Origin: Ligustrum vulgare
Lineage: Eukaryota; Streptophyta; Magnoliopsida; Lamiales; Oleaceae
Reading direction: 5' to 3'
Assembly: GCA_963555705.1 (NCBI GenBank)
Contig: OY743176.1
Span: forward strand, 38,734,497 to 38,798,496
Length of the DNA stretch: 64,000 bases
Position numbers and translations under genes: made by a program. The notes under the pieces were generated by a model. That model made no database searches. It had not been told where the DNA came from and worked only from the letters and a program-made list of their open reading frames with translations. This document shows positions 9,513 to 21,200 of the stretch, in pieces (position 1 is the stretch's first letter; each line of letters opens with the position of its first letter).

Positions 9513-11154
9513 TTAATTGGCCCAAATAAAATTTTCATCAAAACATAAATACTTTAGTTCTTCGATTTCTCAAAATCATTAAAAGACATCATGATAAAAT
9601 CATTAAATAATTCTAGCCTTCAAAATTTTCGGGGCGTTACAAATTCCCGTACTTAAAATGAATTTCTTCCTCGAAATTCGTACATAAAACTTCTTCATCC
9701 TTCTCAAATAAGTAACTATGCATGACATGTGAAAATTTAACTTTTCTTATCATAAAGCAAGCTTTAAAATCATGCTAACAGAATAACTTTTCCTTTCATA
9801 CCTTTGATCAATTGGAGGGTGGTAGAATAATGAGTGTCGCGTGCCAAGGATTTTTTTTTGCATCACATCTATATAAATTTAAGAAATTTCAACTCTATTT
9901 TAAAACTTATAAAAATTATAGGGATACTTAATTACTGTCCAAAAGAATAGAATTAAACACTACAACCTTTACAACTTAAAACATGAACAGTGAACATTAA
10001 CAATTTAATATAAAATACTATTGTTAAAATCAATCCATAATTTGATTAAAAACAAAGTGAAACGTAAAATAGTATCCAACATTTTATTTTTAAAGCAAAC
10101 CATTCAACATTGGAACTACTCACGTGAATAGTGAAACATTTTTTTTTAAATTTTAAAGTCTACAGAAACATTTGGGCTCTGATGCCATCTATAATGCCCT
10201 AGAATTTTCGGTTCAAAAACGTTGATGTAATAGCCCGACCAAGAAAGCTGAAAAGATTTGATAAATACTACTAATACAAACAAGGTACACATTCTTTTCC
10301 GGAAGTCCATCATTAGAAATTTTACAGTTAAGCGTGCTTGGCTTGGAGAAATTCTAGGATGGGTGACCTCTTGAGAAGTTTTCTCGAGGAGTGTGCGAGG
10401 AAGGGCAAAGTATGCTGAAAAGACTCGGAAGCGTAAAATAAATGATTTTGCCAAACATGAAATTAAATTCTTTACAATGAGAAACCTAATAACATAACTT
10501 GATAAATCAAACATGTTTAAAATAATAAATCTAACTTAAATTGAAAACTTAATGCGTTTAATTCTTCAAATCTCCTTGGCAGTCCACTTCACCGTTCCGC
10601 CACATCCAATCGATCCCGAGCTAGCCTGAAAAATGTTTTAAAAATATGGAATGAGTATATGAATATACTCAGTATAAATTTCGTGCCAAATTTCGTGCCA
10701 GTATTTCTCATTCTCACTTTAGGTCACACCCATTCTCATTCTCCACTTAGGGTTTGGTCCTGTGACTGGTTTTCGTAGATCTACATGATACCCTTTGGTA
10801 TTACTGATAAGATCCTCTTAATTCAGATCACACAATAGCGCATAAAATACTCAAACATAAAACATTAAAGAGCGAAAACACAAACCACTGGGCACATAGG
10901 GAAATTCATACCTTAATACATCAGACAAACATTGAAAGAAAATATGATCTCACGTTCCAAATCTTTTTTAAATTCTGTGTGCAAAATATGCATCTGGTTG
11001 TCATGGAAATAGAGATCAACTTTCCCTTGAAATTGGGAAATATTTATAGATAAGAAAATACACGTTACAAAAGTCGAGTTGTAATGAAATTATTATTGTA
11101 ACGGCGTGTATTAATAGGATTGAAACAACTGAAGTTGAAGTCCGTGTAATCTTA
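9513..11154 (-). mobile_element. LTR-retrotransposon remnant (probably Ty3/Gypsy-type), mostly non-coding
   Basis: Two landmarks give the direction. The minus strand at 9641 starts TGTAACGCCCCG, a common plant LTR start, preceded by sequence like the end of a Gypsy pol (AATTTCGAGGAAGAAATTC on the minus strand). At 10176-10187 the minus strand reads TGGCATCAGAGC, one change from the initiator-Met tRNA PBS. This fits a minus-strand element with almost all of its interior lost (about 0.5 kb left). The sequence between 10190 and 11154 would be 5' LTR and includes a 5S rRNA-like stretch. The outer ends of both LTRs are not recognisable, and there is no coding. Another reading is two nested remnants. 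Confidence 0.5.
10299..10395 (+). pseudogene. 5S rRNA-like segment within LTR-derived sequence
   Basis: The stretch contains GTTAAGCGTGCTTGG (10327-10341) and TCTAGGATGGGTGACCTC (10353-10370), then a diverged tail. Both match the internal control region (box A, intermediate element, box C) of plant 5S rRNA. The first third of 5S is missing or unrecognisable and the rest carries many changes, so it is not a 5S gene. 5S-derived modules occur in LTRs of plant elements such as Cassandra; which family this belongs to is not clear. Confidence 0.75.
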
Positions 11155-11275
11155 CAAACGTGTGACACATTCGGTAAAGAAATCACGTTGGCAAAGGGTT
11201 ATGTTCTTTCAAAATATGTGCAATAACGTGCCCAACAATAAAAAAGAGTCTTTTTGATTTTGAAACTAACTAGTA
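11155..11275 (+). repeat. Right copy of the CACTA gene-end segment, at the array edge
   Basis: Matches 9394-9512: GTGTGACACATTC, then TTCTTTCAAAATATGTGCAA and AAAGAGTCTTTTTGATTTTG. It is separated from the first recognisable base of the tandem array (about 11310) by only 35 bp of unassigned sequence. Confidence 0.8.
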
Positions 11276-11359
11276 TTGACAGATATAAAAATCCATTTAT
11301 ACTCCTATTCTTTCCAAACCCTGAAGAATAAAACATTCCTCATTTGAACCCGTTTTCAG

Positions 11360-11551
11360 AATTCTGACGACGATGATTGTATAATTTTGGATGGCAGCCC
11401 GGATAAGCTGTTGGCAATTGAAGCACATCATATGGTAGTAGTGAAGTGCCTATTTATCATTCCATGGTTTAGAACATTGCATAATGTTTCAGCAACTACA
11501 AATTCAAAAGAAAATATGTTAAAACAAGCAGTCATAAACTTGTGTTTATGA
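11360..11551 (+). pseudogene. Exon-like relic in array unit 1
   Basis: Sixty-three open codons begin directly after a TTTTCAG splice-acceptor-like sequence. They start with an acidic run (NSDDDDCIILDG) followed by PDKLLAIEA. Later units have the same stretch with the acceptor changed to TTTTGAA. The acidic DDDC..LDG.PDK pattern recalls an uncharacterised plant protein family (RPM1-interacting protein 13-like), but this is from memory and not confirmed. It is only one exon of a gene. Confidence 0.4.
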
Positions 11552-13026
11552 AAAAATCGTTCAATTTCTTGTTATTTTGATAGAGGCCAATATATATAGA
11601 ATTTTACATATATGTTATTAAGAAGTAGATTCGATTGAACACGTGATTTTGTAGTTGTAACAGTAATAAATAATAGTAATTAAAAAGAAGAATCTCATAG
11701 AATTTTTTCCAATAAGATATATTTTAGAGCAATACATAAAACTCAAATTCCTGATTATTTGGTAATTGTTATTAAGGTTGTATCAACTCATTGAAGTTAA
11801 GTTTTGCATATACTTTGATGAGTGTTAGTTTGATAGCATGGGGTCAAATGAGTGATTTCGTGATGGAAATTTTTGAAAATATTAAACCGGTATTTAAATT
11901 TAATCCCAAATGTTATTTTCATAGGAGGAAAGTCGAAATTACGCAATGTTACCAGGTTTTGTTAGACGTGCTAGATATACGATAGTAATTAAATAAAATG
12001 CAAGATTATTAGTTGTAATCTTAAAAAATTAAGATAATAGTGTGTTCAAATAATTTTTTTTTTTTTAATTCGCAACTTAAAAATACATTACTGATTAGAT
12101 AATCCGTTCAGTATAATTGGGTTAAATATTTTATAACTTATCGGACTAATTCGATTATGTATATATTAACATTTTCTCTAAGCATCGAAATTCATAAGAG
12201 GCTAACATGTACGGTGTTGGGTATTTTTGGTCCCAATCAAACCTTAGGGGCTATAATGAAACATCGTGTCGGAAATTAAGCTTTGCAGACCTTTAGCCCA
12301 TGATCAAAGAAATGATACAGTTCAAATAACCACAATGTGTGTAGCCAACGAGATTGACAGATTAGAGACTTTATCACCTACCTTGAGGTGTTAATAAGGT
12401 CGTAGGCCCTGTTGCTCGGTGGGTGGATCTGATTGGCGGCCCATGTTTAATTAGGTTCTCAACCCATTCCCCTAATTAAACCTAAACCTACCCTATATCT
12501 ATCCTACGCACTCCTCACTCTCGGTTGAGAAGCGAAATTGGAAAAACACTCAAGCCTCTCTTTTCTCTCGTGAATTGCGGCTCTCTCTTCTCTCTGTGAG
12601 AACTCTTGACCTGGTCCTCTTCGTGAACTCCACTGCCTTATCTCTCCACGCTTGGTTGCTGCCTTCCCTTGGTAGGTTGTTTCCTGGTTTTGTTCCCTGT
12701 GTGCGGTATATACCGCGACTCTACTGCTTCATTTAGGCGGTCTGGTTCTGTTCCTTTTCTTGATGAAAATCGTGGGTTTTTCAGGTTGCCTCGGAGTGTC
12801 TTCTTGTCTTCATAGTGTGGTGCTTCCTATTGTGGTTGTTGGGGTAGATCTGAGCCCTAGGTTCATCACACCACATGGCTTGGATTGTGCAACTTGAGGG
12901 AGTTTTACATGCTTCAGTTTGCTTATATATTGATTGATTATTGCCAATCTATATTGTTTTCTTCCGCTGTATTCTGACTAACTCGAATTACTTTGTGTTT
13001 TTTGTGAGGTTGTATCCTCCAATAAT

Positions 13027-13037
13027 TGGTATCAGAG
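13027..13037 (+). other. Primer-binding site of the gag-only element
   Basis: TGGTATCAGAG, complementary to the 3' end of initiator-Met tRNA, about 5-6 bases after the presumed LTR end (CCTCCA). Confidence 0.7.
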
Positions 13038-13700
13038 ACTTGGTGGCGTGACTGTAGCCTTGGTGGCGTGATTGGCAGGATTGGAATCAATATTGGAACT
13101 CATTGATTGAGTTTTTTCTTTCGTGTTTTAATTTTTCATTAGTTGAAAAATTATTACAATTTTGTTTTTGTGGCTATAATTATTTTCATTTCAATTGTGT
13201 TTTCAGAATCTGTGTGATTGAAAACTATTGATTAATTGATGTTTATTGGCTTTTCCAAGTTAGGTACCATTTTGGAGGTACTCGAGCTTGGTGCTGATTT
13301 ACACTCCAAAGATCGCTAATTACAAAGCATAAAACAAAAATAAATAATTTCGCATCTCTTCGATTAATACGGACTCAGATTGGTCCGCTCTGGTAAATTG
13401 ACTGAAACTTTTAAATTCCATTAATAGCAGGTCATCATGTGGGGTGACCATTAGACTTGCGGTTACCTGTGTTTTAAATAGCTGTTTTCCTTGTGAAATC
13501 ATTTGTGACTTTTTTTGCTTGTTGCGTTATATATAGAACTATCACCTAGACTTTACCCGTGTCGAAAACTCCCTTGACCTGAGATCCTTGAGTCTCACGG
13601 AATCCTGGAAATTTAGAATGATGTGTATTGTGAAATTAAGGATTTTTTGTGTGATTTTCCGTGTGGTGCTTATATTGCATTGTGTTTCTTATTTGTTAAG

Positions 13701-14520
13701 ATGTCTGCAAACCATTTTGAATTGAACATTTTTCATGGTAAAGGTGATTTTTCTATATGGCAACAGAAAATGAAAGGTATTTTAGTACATCAAAAGATTT
13801 CAAAAGCTATTGACAATTCTTTCCCAAATACTGTGAGTACTAATTAGAAAAAAGGATTTTGATGAACTCGCATACACTTTTATCATTTTGCATCTACGTG
13901 ACTTTGCTCTGTGTAAAGTTGGTAAACGTGATTCCACTAAAGAACTTTGGGACAAATTGGAAGAGCTTTATGTGTCAAAATATACTCCTAATAAGCTTTA
14001 CTTGCTTGAAAGTTTTTTCAGTTTTAAAATTGATCCCTCTAAGGACTTAGATGACAACCTGGATGTCTTTAATAAACTTGTGCAAGACATCGCAAACTGT
14101 GGTGAAAAAGTTCCTGAAGAATATAAAGATGTTATATTGTTAAATGCTATTCCTGACGCTTATAAAGAGGTTAAGAATGCTATAGAATATGAGAGGGATA
14201 TTCTTACACCTAAAATTGTCAATGATTCCTTGAAAAGTAGGGAGAGGGAGGTGAAAATTGAAAGAGATGAGAGGGGTAGTGGTGAGGTCCACATGATGCG
14301 AGGTTGGCGTGGTAAAAACAGAGGTGACTCAAATGAGGAGGGTGATAGATGGAAGGGTAGAAGTAGTTTTAAGTCACAGGGAAGGAAGTGCTATGGTTGT
14401 AGTAGGTCTGACCATTATAAGAGAGACTGTCTTAGAGAGAAAAACAAGATAGGAGATGGGGATAGAAATGAGGTCAATATAGTTGCTTGCTCGAATGGTG
14501 ATCCGAGTGGTGTGTATTGA
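13701..14520 (+). pseudogene. Copia gag with zinc knuckle, one stop and one frameshift
   Basis: The Gag protein packages element RNA into particles. From the ATG at 13701 it reads NIFHGKGDFSIWQQKMKGIL, the usual N-terminal Copia gag (UBN2-type) signature. A TAG stops the frame at 13845-13847, and it continues in another frame from about 13873 through ELWDKLEELYVSKY and ILLNAIPDAYKEVKNAIEY. It then reaches a basic, Gly/Arg-rich region and a zinc knuckle CYGCSRSDHYKRDC (CX2CX4HX4C) near 14389-14430. It stops at 14518-14520, about 27 codons after the knuckle, with no protease following. It is a distant relative of the gag at 33646. Confidence 0.85.
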
Positions 14521-15102
14521 TGCTTTTATCTCACTTGTTTGTTACTACTGAATTGTGTGCATTTGATTGGTTTTCCCTCTTTTGCATGTGTGATCACTTC
14601 ATTTGGTTGTATTTTTTTATATAGCATTTCATTTGCATTGACTTGAACAAGTGCATGAATTTGAGAGTGATATATCACTTTTTGTGTATAATATGGTTGC
14701 ATGCATGGTGGTTTGGTGTGAGGTTTTGATACTGTGTGTTCTCACATACGGGATTTGCACGTTTCATTGGGGTTCTTTGGAATTGTTTCTCTTAATAAAT
14801 TCTAGTCTTTGTGTAACTTTTTTGCTTCAAGTACAGGGTAGTCAATCATCTACATTTTGTTAATTTTGTAAGTTTTTCACATTTTTTTCATTTTTTTTCA
14901 AAGCAATTTAAGAATTTTCCCGAAAAATCTTGAAATGGCGAAACCCTGAATTTTCTTTGTTCTTTTCCATCACTTTTTTTTTTTTTTTTTTAATATAACG
15001 AAAAATAACTAATTTGAATTTTATGTTATGAAGTGAGGAAACTAAGAATATCTGTAAATTTTATTAATAAAATCTTTGAGAAGTTAAGGTTCTTCATTTG
15101 AT

Positions 15103-15415
15103 ATGGAAAATCCTTCCCCGGTAATACTCGAGGTAACCTCCGACCAAGAGGCCAGTTTGGGAGAGACCAGAAAAGAAGATTTTGACGACGGATGAGATGT
15201 TGAAGATAAAGGTTTGTTATCGAAGTTATTGGCTGAGGTGGAGGCAAATGCAGATGATTCTGACGAAATACTGGTTGTGACACATGGTATTCCAAACCAT
15301 GAAGAATAAAACATTCCCCGTTTGAACCTGTTTTCAGAATCTTGACGACGATGATTGTATAATTTTGCATGGCAGACCGAATAAGTTGCTGACAGTTGAA
15401 GCACATCATCCGACA
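15103..15415 (+). pseudogene. Two-exon gene relic in array unit 2
   Basis: Exon-like part 1 starts at ATG 15103 (MENPSPVILEVTSD), has one TGA after 30 codons, then stays in frame (GLLSKLLAEVEANADDSDEI, then LVVTHGIPN) up to a TAA at about 15307. After a 30-bp gap ending in TTTTCAG (15331-15337) an open stretch follows with a DDDDC-type acidic run. Acidic residues, the frame and the acceptor suggest the start of a nuclear protein gene; similarity to the plant RPM1-interacting protein 13-like family is a guess from memory. In right-hand units part 1 ends after about 22 codons through a shift. Confidence 0.4.
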
Positions 15416-16584
15416 GTATTCAAGTGCCTGTTTATCATTCCATGGTTTAGAATGTTACATAATGTTTCAGTAACTACAAATTCAAAAGAAAATATGTTAA
15501 AACAAGCAGTCATAAACTCGTGTTTACGAACAATCGTGCAGTTTCTTGTTATTTTGGTAGAGGCCAGTATATATAGAATTTTACATATATGTTAAGAAGT
15601 AGATTAGATTGAACACGTGGCTTTGTAGTTGTAACAGTAATAAAAAATAGTAATTAAAAAGAAGAATCTCGTAGAATTTTTTCCAGTAACATATATTTAA
15701 GAGCATTATACAAAACTCAAATCCGTGATGATTTGGTAATTGTTATTAAGGTTGTATCAACTCATTGAATTTAAGTTTTGCATATACTTTGGTGAGTGTT
15801 GGTTTGATAGCATGGGGTCAAATGAGTGACTTTGTAATGGAAATTTTTGAAAATATTAAACTGGTATTTAAATTTAACCCCAGATATTATTTGCATAGGA
15901 GGAAAGTCAAAATTACTAAAAGTTACCAGGTTTTGTTAGATGTGAGTAATTAAATAAAATTCAATATTTTTAGTTGTAATCTTAAAAAATTAAGATACAG
16001 TGTGTTCAAATAATTTTTTTTCACTTTGCAACTTAAAAATACATTACTGATTAGATAATCCATTCAGTATAATTGGATTAAAGATTTTATAAGTTATTGG
16101 ACTAATTCGATTATGTACATATTAACATTTTCTCTAATCATCGAAATTCGTAAGAGGTTAACTTGCACCGGATTCGCACGTTGCATTGGGGTTCTTTGGA
16201 ATTCTCTCTCTCTTAATATATTCTAGTCTTTGTGTAATTTTTTCGCTTCAGGTACAGGGTAGTCAATCGTATACATTTTGTTAATTTTATAAGTTTTTTC
16301 ACATTTTTTTCTTTGTTTTTCCAAGCAAATTAAGAATTTTCCAGGAAAATCTTGAAATGGTGAAACCCTGAATTTTCTTTGTTCTTTTCCATCACTTTTC
16401 TTTTCGAATGACCATTGACTAATTTTTTTCTTCTATACATAAATACCAATAGTGTGGTTAATTTTATATAACGAAAAATAACAAAATTAACTAATTTGAA
16501 TTTTATGTTATGAAGTGAGGAAACTGAGAATTTCGGTTAATTTTATTAATAAAATCTTTGAGAAGTTACGGTTCTTCATTTGTG
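15103..16584 (+). repeat. Array unit 2, left-edge variant keeping coding-like exons
   Basis: Spacing to the next unit is 1482 bp. It is diverged from the main array throughout, but its reading frames are better preserved than in the amplified copies. Confidence 0.9.
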
Positions 16585-16886
16585 ATGGAAAATCCTTCAC
16601 CGGTAATACTTGAGGTAACCTCCGACAAAGAGGTCTGTTTGAGAGAGACCAGAAAAGAAGGCTGCGACGACAGCTGAGATATTTAAGATAATGGTTTGAT
16701 ATCAAAGTTATCGGCTGAGGTGGAGCAAATGCAGATGATTCCGACGAAATACTGGTTGTGACACATGGTATTCCAAACCCTTAAGAATCAAACATTCCCC
16801 CTTTTAACCAGTTTTCAGAATTATGACGACGATGATTGTATAATTTTGGATGGCAACCCGGATAAGCTGTTGGCAGTTGAAGCACA

Positions 16887-17640
16887 CACTACAAAAAAAG
16901 GGCTTTTTCCGACGGAAAAATCCGTCGGTAAAAGGTCATTTTCCGTCGGAAATGCTTTTTTTCCGACGGACTTTATCCGTCGAAAAATTCATCGGAGAAA
17001 ACCCCGTCGGTAATACTTTCCGACGGAAAAATTAACACCGTCGGAAATTTCCGATGGCTCTGAAGATAGTAAATCCGCCAAAAATTTCTGACGGTAATAG
17101 AGTCTCGTCGAAAATTTCCCAAAAAAAATAAAAAATAAATAAATAAATAATATTAAGCGGTACCCACCCAACCAACCCAACCCGGCCCACCCCACCCTCT
17201 AGACCCGACCCGCTAAGTCGAGATAAATTATTTTTTCCAAAGGTTATAGTTTGGGAATTGAACCCTTGACCAAAGGGTAGTGAAGAAGTAACCCAACCAT
17301 TAGACCAATTGAGTTTTTGTGAATAAGTTTGTTTTTATAAATATATATTAATTATTTATGTTAGTAATATGGTTTTTTTTTTTTTTTAATTTGTAAAAAT
17401 ATTCTATTCATTTTTTTTTAATTATTTTTCATCGAAATTTTCCGATGGGTAATAAATTACCTTCCGACGGAATTTTCTGACGGGAATTTAGTTTCCGTCG
17501 GAAATTTCCGACAGAAGTTTTCCAACGATAATTTATTTTCCGTCGAAACATTTCGACGGTAGTTATTCCGTCGGAAATTTCCGACGGTGCCGACTGCCGT
17601 TGGAAAATATCCGTCGGAGAAACCCTGTTTTTTAGTAGTG
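16887..17640. mobile_element. Non-autonomous CACTA element, 754 bp, complete
   Basis: Starts CACTACAAAAAAAGGG and ends CCCTGTTTTTTAGTAGTG, inverted terminal repeats of the CACTA superfamily. The 3-bp target duplication ACA is present on both sides (16884-16886, 17641-17643), and removing the insertion restores the array sequence. Subterminal regions are filled with CCGTCGGAAA / TTTCCGACGG repeats in both orientations. There is no transposase gene. It belongs to a different family from the GCGTCGGTTC elements at 1 and 4382. Its centre holds a tRNA-like segment. Confidence 0.95.
17254..17307 (-). other. tRNA-like segment with pol III box A and box B inside the CACTA element
   Basis: On the minus strand, TGGTCTAATGG (17297-17307) fits box A and GGTTCAATTCC (17254-17264) fits box B, 32 bp apart as in a tRNA gene. 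The full cloverleaf was not established, so it is a tRNA-derived relic or chance match rather than a tRNA gene. Confidence 0.45.
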
Positions 17641-18251
17641 ACATCATCTGATAGTCATGTGCCTTTTTATCATTCCTTGGTTAGAATGTTACATAAAGTT
17701 TTAGCAACTACAAATTCAAAAAAAACTATGTTAAAACTCGTGTTTATGAACAATCGTGCAATTTCTTGTTATTTTGGTAGAGGCCAATATGTTAAGAAGT
17801 AGATTAGATTGAACACGTGGCTTTTTAGTTGTAACAGTAATAAAGAATAGTAACTAAAAAGAAGAATCTCATAGAATTTTTTCTAATAAGATATATTTAA
17901 TAGAATTATATAAAACTCAAATCCGTTTTGATTCAGTAATTGTTATTAAGGTTGTATCAACTCATTGAATTACAGTTTCACATATACTTCGATGAGGATA
18001 GATTGATAGCATGGGGTCAAATGAGTGACTTCGTGATGGCAATTTTTGGAAATATTAAACCGGTATTTAAATTTAACCCCAGATGTTATTTGCATAGGAG
18101 GAAAGTCGAAATTACGAAAAGTTACCAATTTTCTATAATGAAAAATAACAACAGTGACCAATTTAAATTTCATGTTTCGAAGTTAGGAAACTGACAATTT
18201 CTGTTACTTCTATTAATAAAATCTTTGAGAAGTTAAGGTTCTCGATATGTA

Positions 18252-21200
18252 ATGGAAAATCCTTCCCCGGTAATACTCGAGGTAACCTCCGACAAAGAGG
18301 CCTGTTTTGGAGACACTAGAAAAGAAGGCTGTGACACCAGCTGAGATGTTGAAGATAATGGTTTGTTATCGAAGTTATTGGCTGACGTGGAGGAAAATGC
18401 AGATGATTCCGACGGAATACTGGATGTGACACATGGTATTCAAAACACTGAAGAATGAAACATTCCCCGTTTGAACCCGTTTTGAAAATTCTGTCGACGA
18501 TGATTGTATAATTTTTGATGGCAGCACGGATAAGTTGTTGGCAGTTAAAGCACACCATCTGTTAGTAGTCAAGTGCCTATTTATCATTCCATGGTTTAGA
18601 ATGTTACATAACGTTTCAGAAAACATAAATTCAAAAGAAAATATTTTAAAACAAGCAGTTATAAACTCGTGTTACGAACAATCGTGCAATTTCTTATTAT
18701 TTTTTCAGTGGCCAATATATATAGAGAGAATTTTACATATATGTTAAGAAGGAGATTAGATTGAACACGTGGCTTTTGTAGTTGTAACTATAATAAAAAA
18801 TAGTAATTAAAAAGAAGAATCTCAAAGAATTTTTTCCAATAAGATAAATTTAAGAGCATTATACAAAACTCATATCCATGATGATTCGGTAATTATTATT
18901 AAGGTTGTATCAACTCATTGAATTTTAGTTTTGCATATACTTCGATGAGTGTTAGTTTGATAGCATGGGGTCAAATGAGTGACTTCGTGATGGCAATTTT
19001 TGAAAATATTAAATCGGTATTTAAATTTAACCACAGAAGTTATTTGCATAGGAGGAAAGTCAAAATTACACAAAGTTACCAGGTTTTGTTAGACGTGTTA
19101 GATATATGACAGTAATTAAATAAAATTCAAGAGTTTTAGGTGTAATCTTAAAAAATTAAGATACATAGTGAGTTTAAATAATTATTTTTCTTTTCAGTTC
19201 GCATCGGAAAAATACATTACTGATTAGATAATTAATTCAGTATAACTGGGTTTAATTTTTATAAGTTCTCGGATTAAGTCAATTATGTATATAGTAACAT
19301 TTCCTCTAAGCATCAAAATTCTTAATTCATAAGAGATTGACATGTACGGGATTCGCATGTTGCATTGGCGTTCTTTGGAATTCTTTCTCTCTTTATAAAT
19401 TCTAGACTTTGTGTAACTTTTTGCTTTTCAAGTTCAGGGTAATCAATCATCTAAATTTTGTTAATTTTATATGTTTTGCACATTTTTTTTCTTTGTTTTT
19501 CAAAGCAATTTAAGAATTTTCCTGGAAAATCTTGAAATGGATAAACCCTGAACTTTCTTTGTTATTTGCCATCAGTTTTCTTTTATGAATGATCATTTAC
19601 TATTTTTTTTTCTATACAAAAATACCACTGTTGTTGTTAATTTTCTATAATGAAAAATAACAACAGTGACCAATTTAAATTTCATGTTTCGAAGTTAGGA
19701 AACTGACAATTTCTGTTAATTTTTTTAATAAAGTCTTTGAGAAGTTAAGGATCTCAATTTGTGATGGAAAATCCTTCCCCGGTAATACTCGAGGTAACCT
19801 CATTCAAAGAGGCCAGTTTTGGAGACACTAGAAAAGAAGGCTGTGAAAGCGACTGAGATGTTAAAGATAATGGTTTGTGATCGAAGTTATTGGCTGACGT
19901 GGAGGCAAATGCAGATGATTCCGACGAAATACTGGATGTGACACATGTATTCAAACACTGAAGAATGTAACATTCCCCGATTGAACCCGTTTTGAAAATT
20001 CTGTCGACTATGATTGTATAATTTTGAATGGCAGCACGGATAAGCTGTTGGCAGTTGCAGTACATCATCTGTTAGTAGTCAAGTTCCTATTTATCATGAC
20101 ATGGTTTAGAATGTTACATAACGTTTCAGAAGACACAAATTCAAAAGAAAATATTTTAAAACAAGCAGTTATAAACTCGTGTTACGAACAATCGTGCATT
20201 TTCTTCTAATTTTTGCAGAGGCCAATATATATAGAGAGAATTTTACATATATGTTAAGAAGGAGATTAGATTGAACACGTGGCTTTGTTGTTGCAACTAT
20301 ACTAAAAAATAGTAATTAAAAAGAAGAATCTCAAAGAATTTTTTCCAATAAGATATATTTAAGAGCATTATACAAAACTCATATCCATGATGATTCGGTA
20401 TTTATTATTAAGGTTGTATCAACTCATTGATTAGTTTTGCATATACTTTGATGAGTTTTAGTTTGATAGCATGGGGTCAAATGAGTGACTTCGTGATGGC
20501 AATTTTTGAAAATATTAAACCAGTATTTAAATTTAACCACAGAAGTTATTTGCATAGGAGGAAAGTCGAAATTACACAAAGTTACCAGGTTTTGTTAGAC
20601 GTGTTAGATATATGACAGTAATTAAATAAAATTCAAGAGTTTTAGGTGTAATCTTAAAAAATTAAGATACATAGTGAGTTTAAATAATTATTTTTCTTTT
20701 TCTTTTTCATTTCGCAACGGAAAAATACATTACTGATTAGATAATTAATTCAGTATAACTGGGTTTAATTTTTATAAGTTCTCGGATTAAGTCGATTATG
20801 TATATAGTAACATTTCCTCTAAGCATCAAAATTCGTAATTCATAAGAGGTTGGCATGTACGGGATTCCCATGTTGCATTGCGTTCTTTGGAATTCTTTCT
20901 CTCTTAATAAATTCTAGTCTTTGTGTAACTTTTTGCTTTTCAAGTTCAGGGTAATCAATTATCTAAATTTTGATAATTTTATATGTTTTGCACATTTTTT
21001 TTTCTTTGTTTTTCAAAGCAATTTAAGAATTTTCTGGGAAAATCTTGAAATGGATAAACCCTGAACTTTCTTTATTATTTGCCATCAGTTTTCTTTTATG
21101 AATGATCATTTACTTTTTTTTCTATACAAAAATACCACTATTGTTGTTAATTTTCTATAATGAAAATTAACAACAGTGACCAATTTAAATTTCATGTTTC

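Larger units (their letters stand above)
12215..14746 (+). mobile_element. Gag-only Copia-type retroelement inserted in array unit 1
   Basis: Array sequence breaks at TACGG (12210-12214) and resumes with TACGG (14747-14751), so a 2532-bp insertion with a 5-bp target duplication is exactly delimited. The ends are TG...CA, as expected for integrase-mediated insertion. A PBS-like TGGTATCAGAG lies at 13027-13037, so 12215 to about 13020 should be the 5' LTR. A gag gene follows, then about 230 bp of non-coding sequence. No pol is present, and I see no second copy of the presumed 5' LTR at the right end. Gag-only elements (TR-GAG) are known in plants; the missing 3' LTR is odd. Confidence 0.7.
11310..15102 (+). 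repeat. Array unit 1, left-truncated and split by a retroelement
   Basis: Array similarity starts near 11310 (CCAAACCCTGAAGAAT) without the first part of the unit. It runs to 12214 and resumes at 14747 after the gag-only element. It is among the most diverged copies. Confidence 0.85.
16585..18251 (+). repeat. Array unit 3, with a CACTA insertion and an internal deletion
   Basis: It contains the 754-bp CACTA element at 16887. At about 18128 the sequence jumps from the AGTTACCA of the middle of the unit to the ATTTTCTATAATG that normally lies about 600 bp further on, so that part is deleted. These two changes account for its 1667-bp length. Confidence 0.85.

Noticed and set aside
10299..10395. 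Functional 5S rRNA gene
   Set aside because: The 5' third is absent, the 3' part is diverged, and it stands alone within LTR-type sequence.
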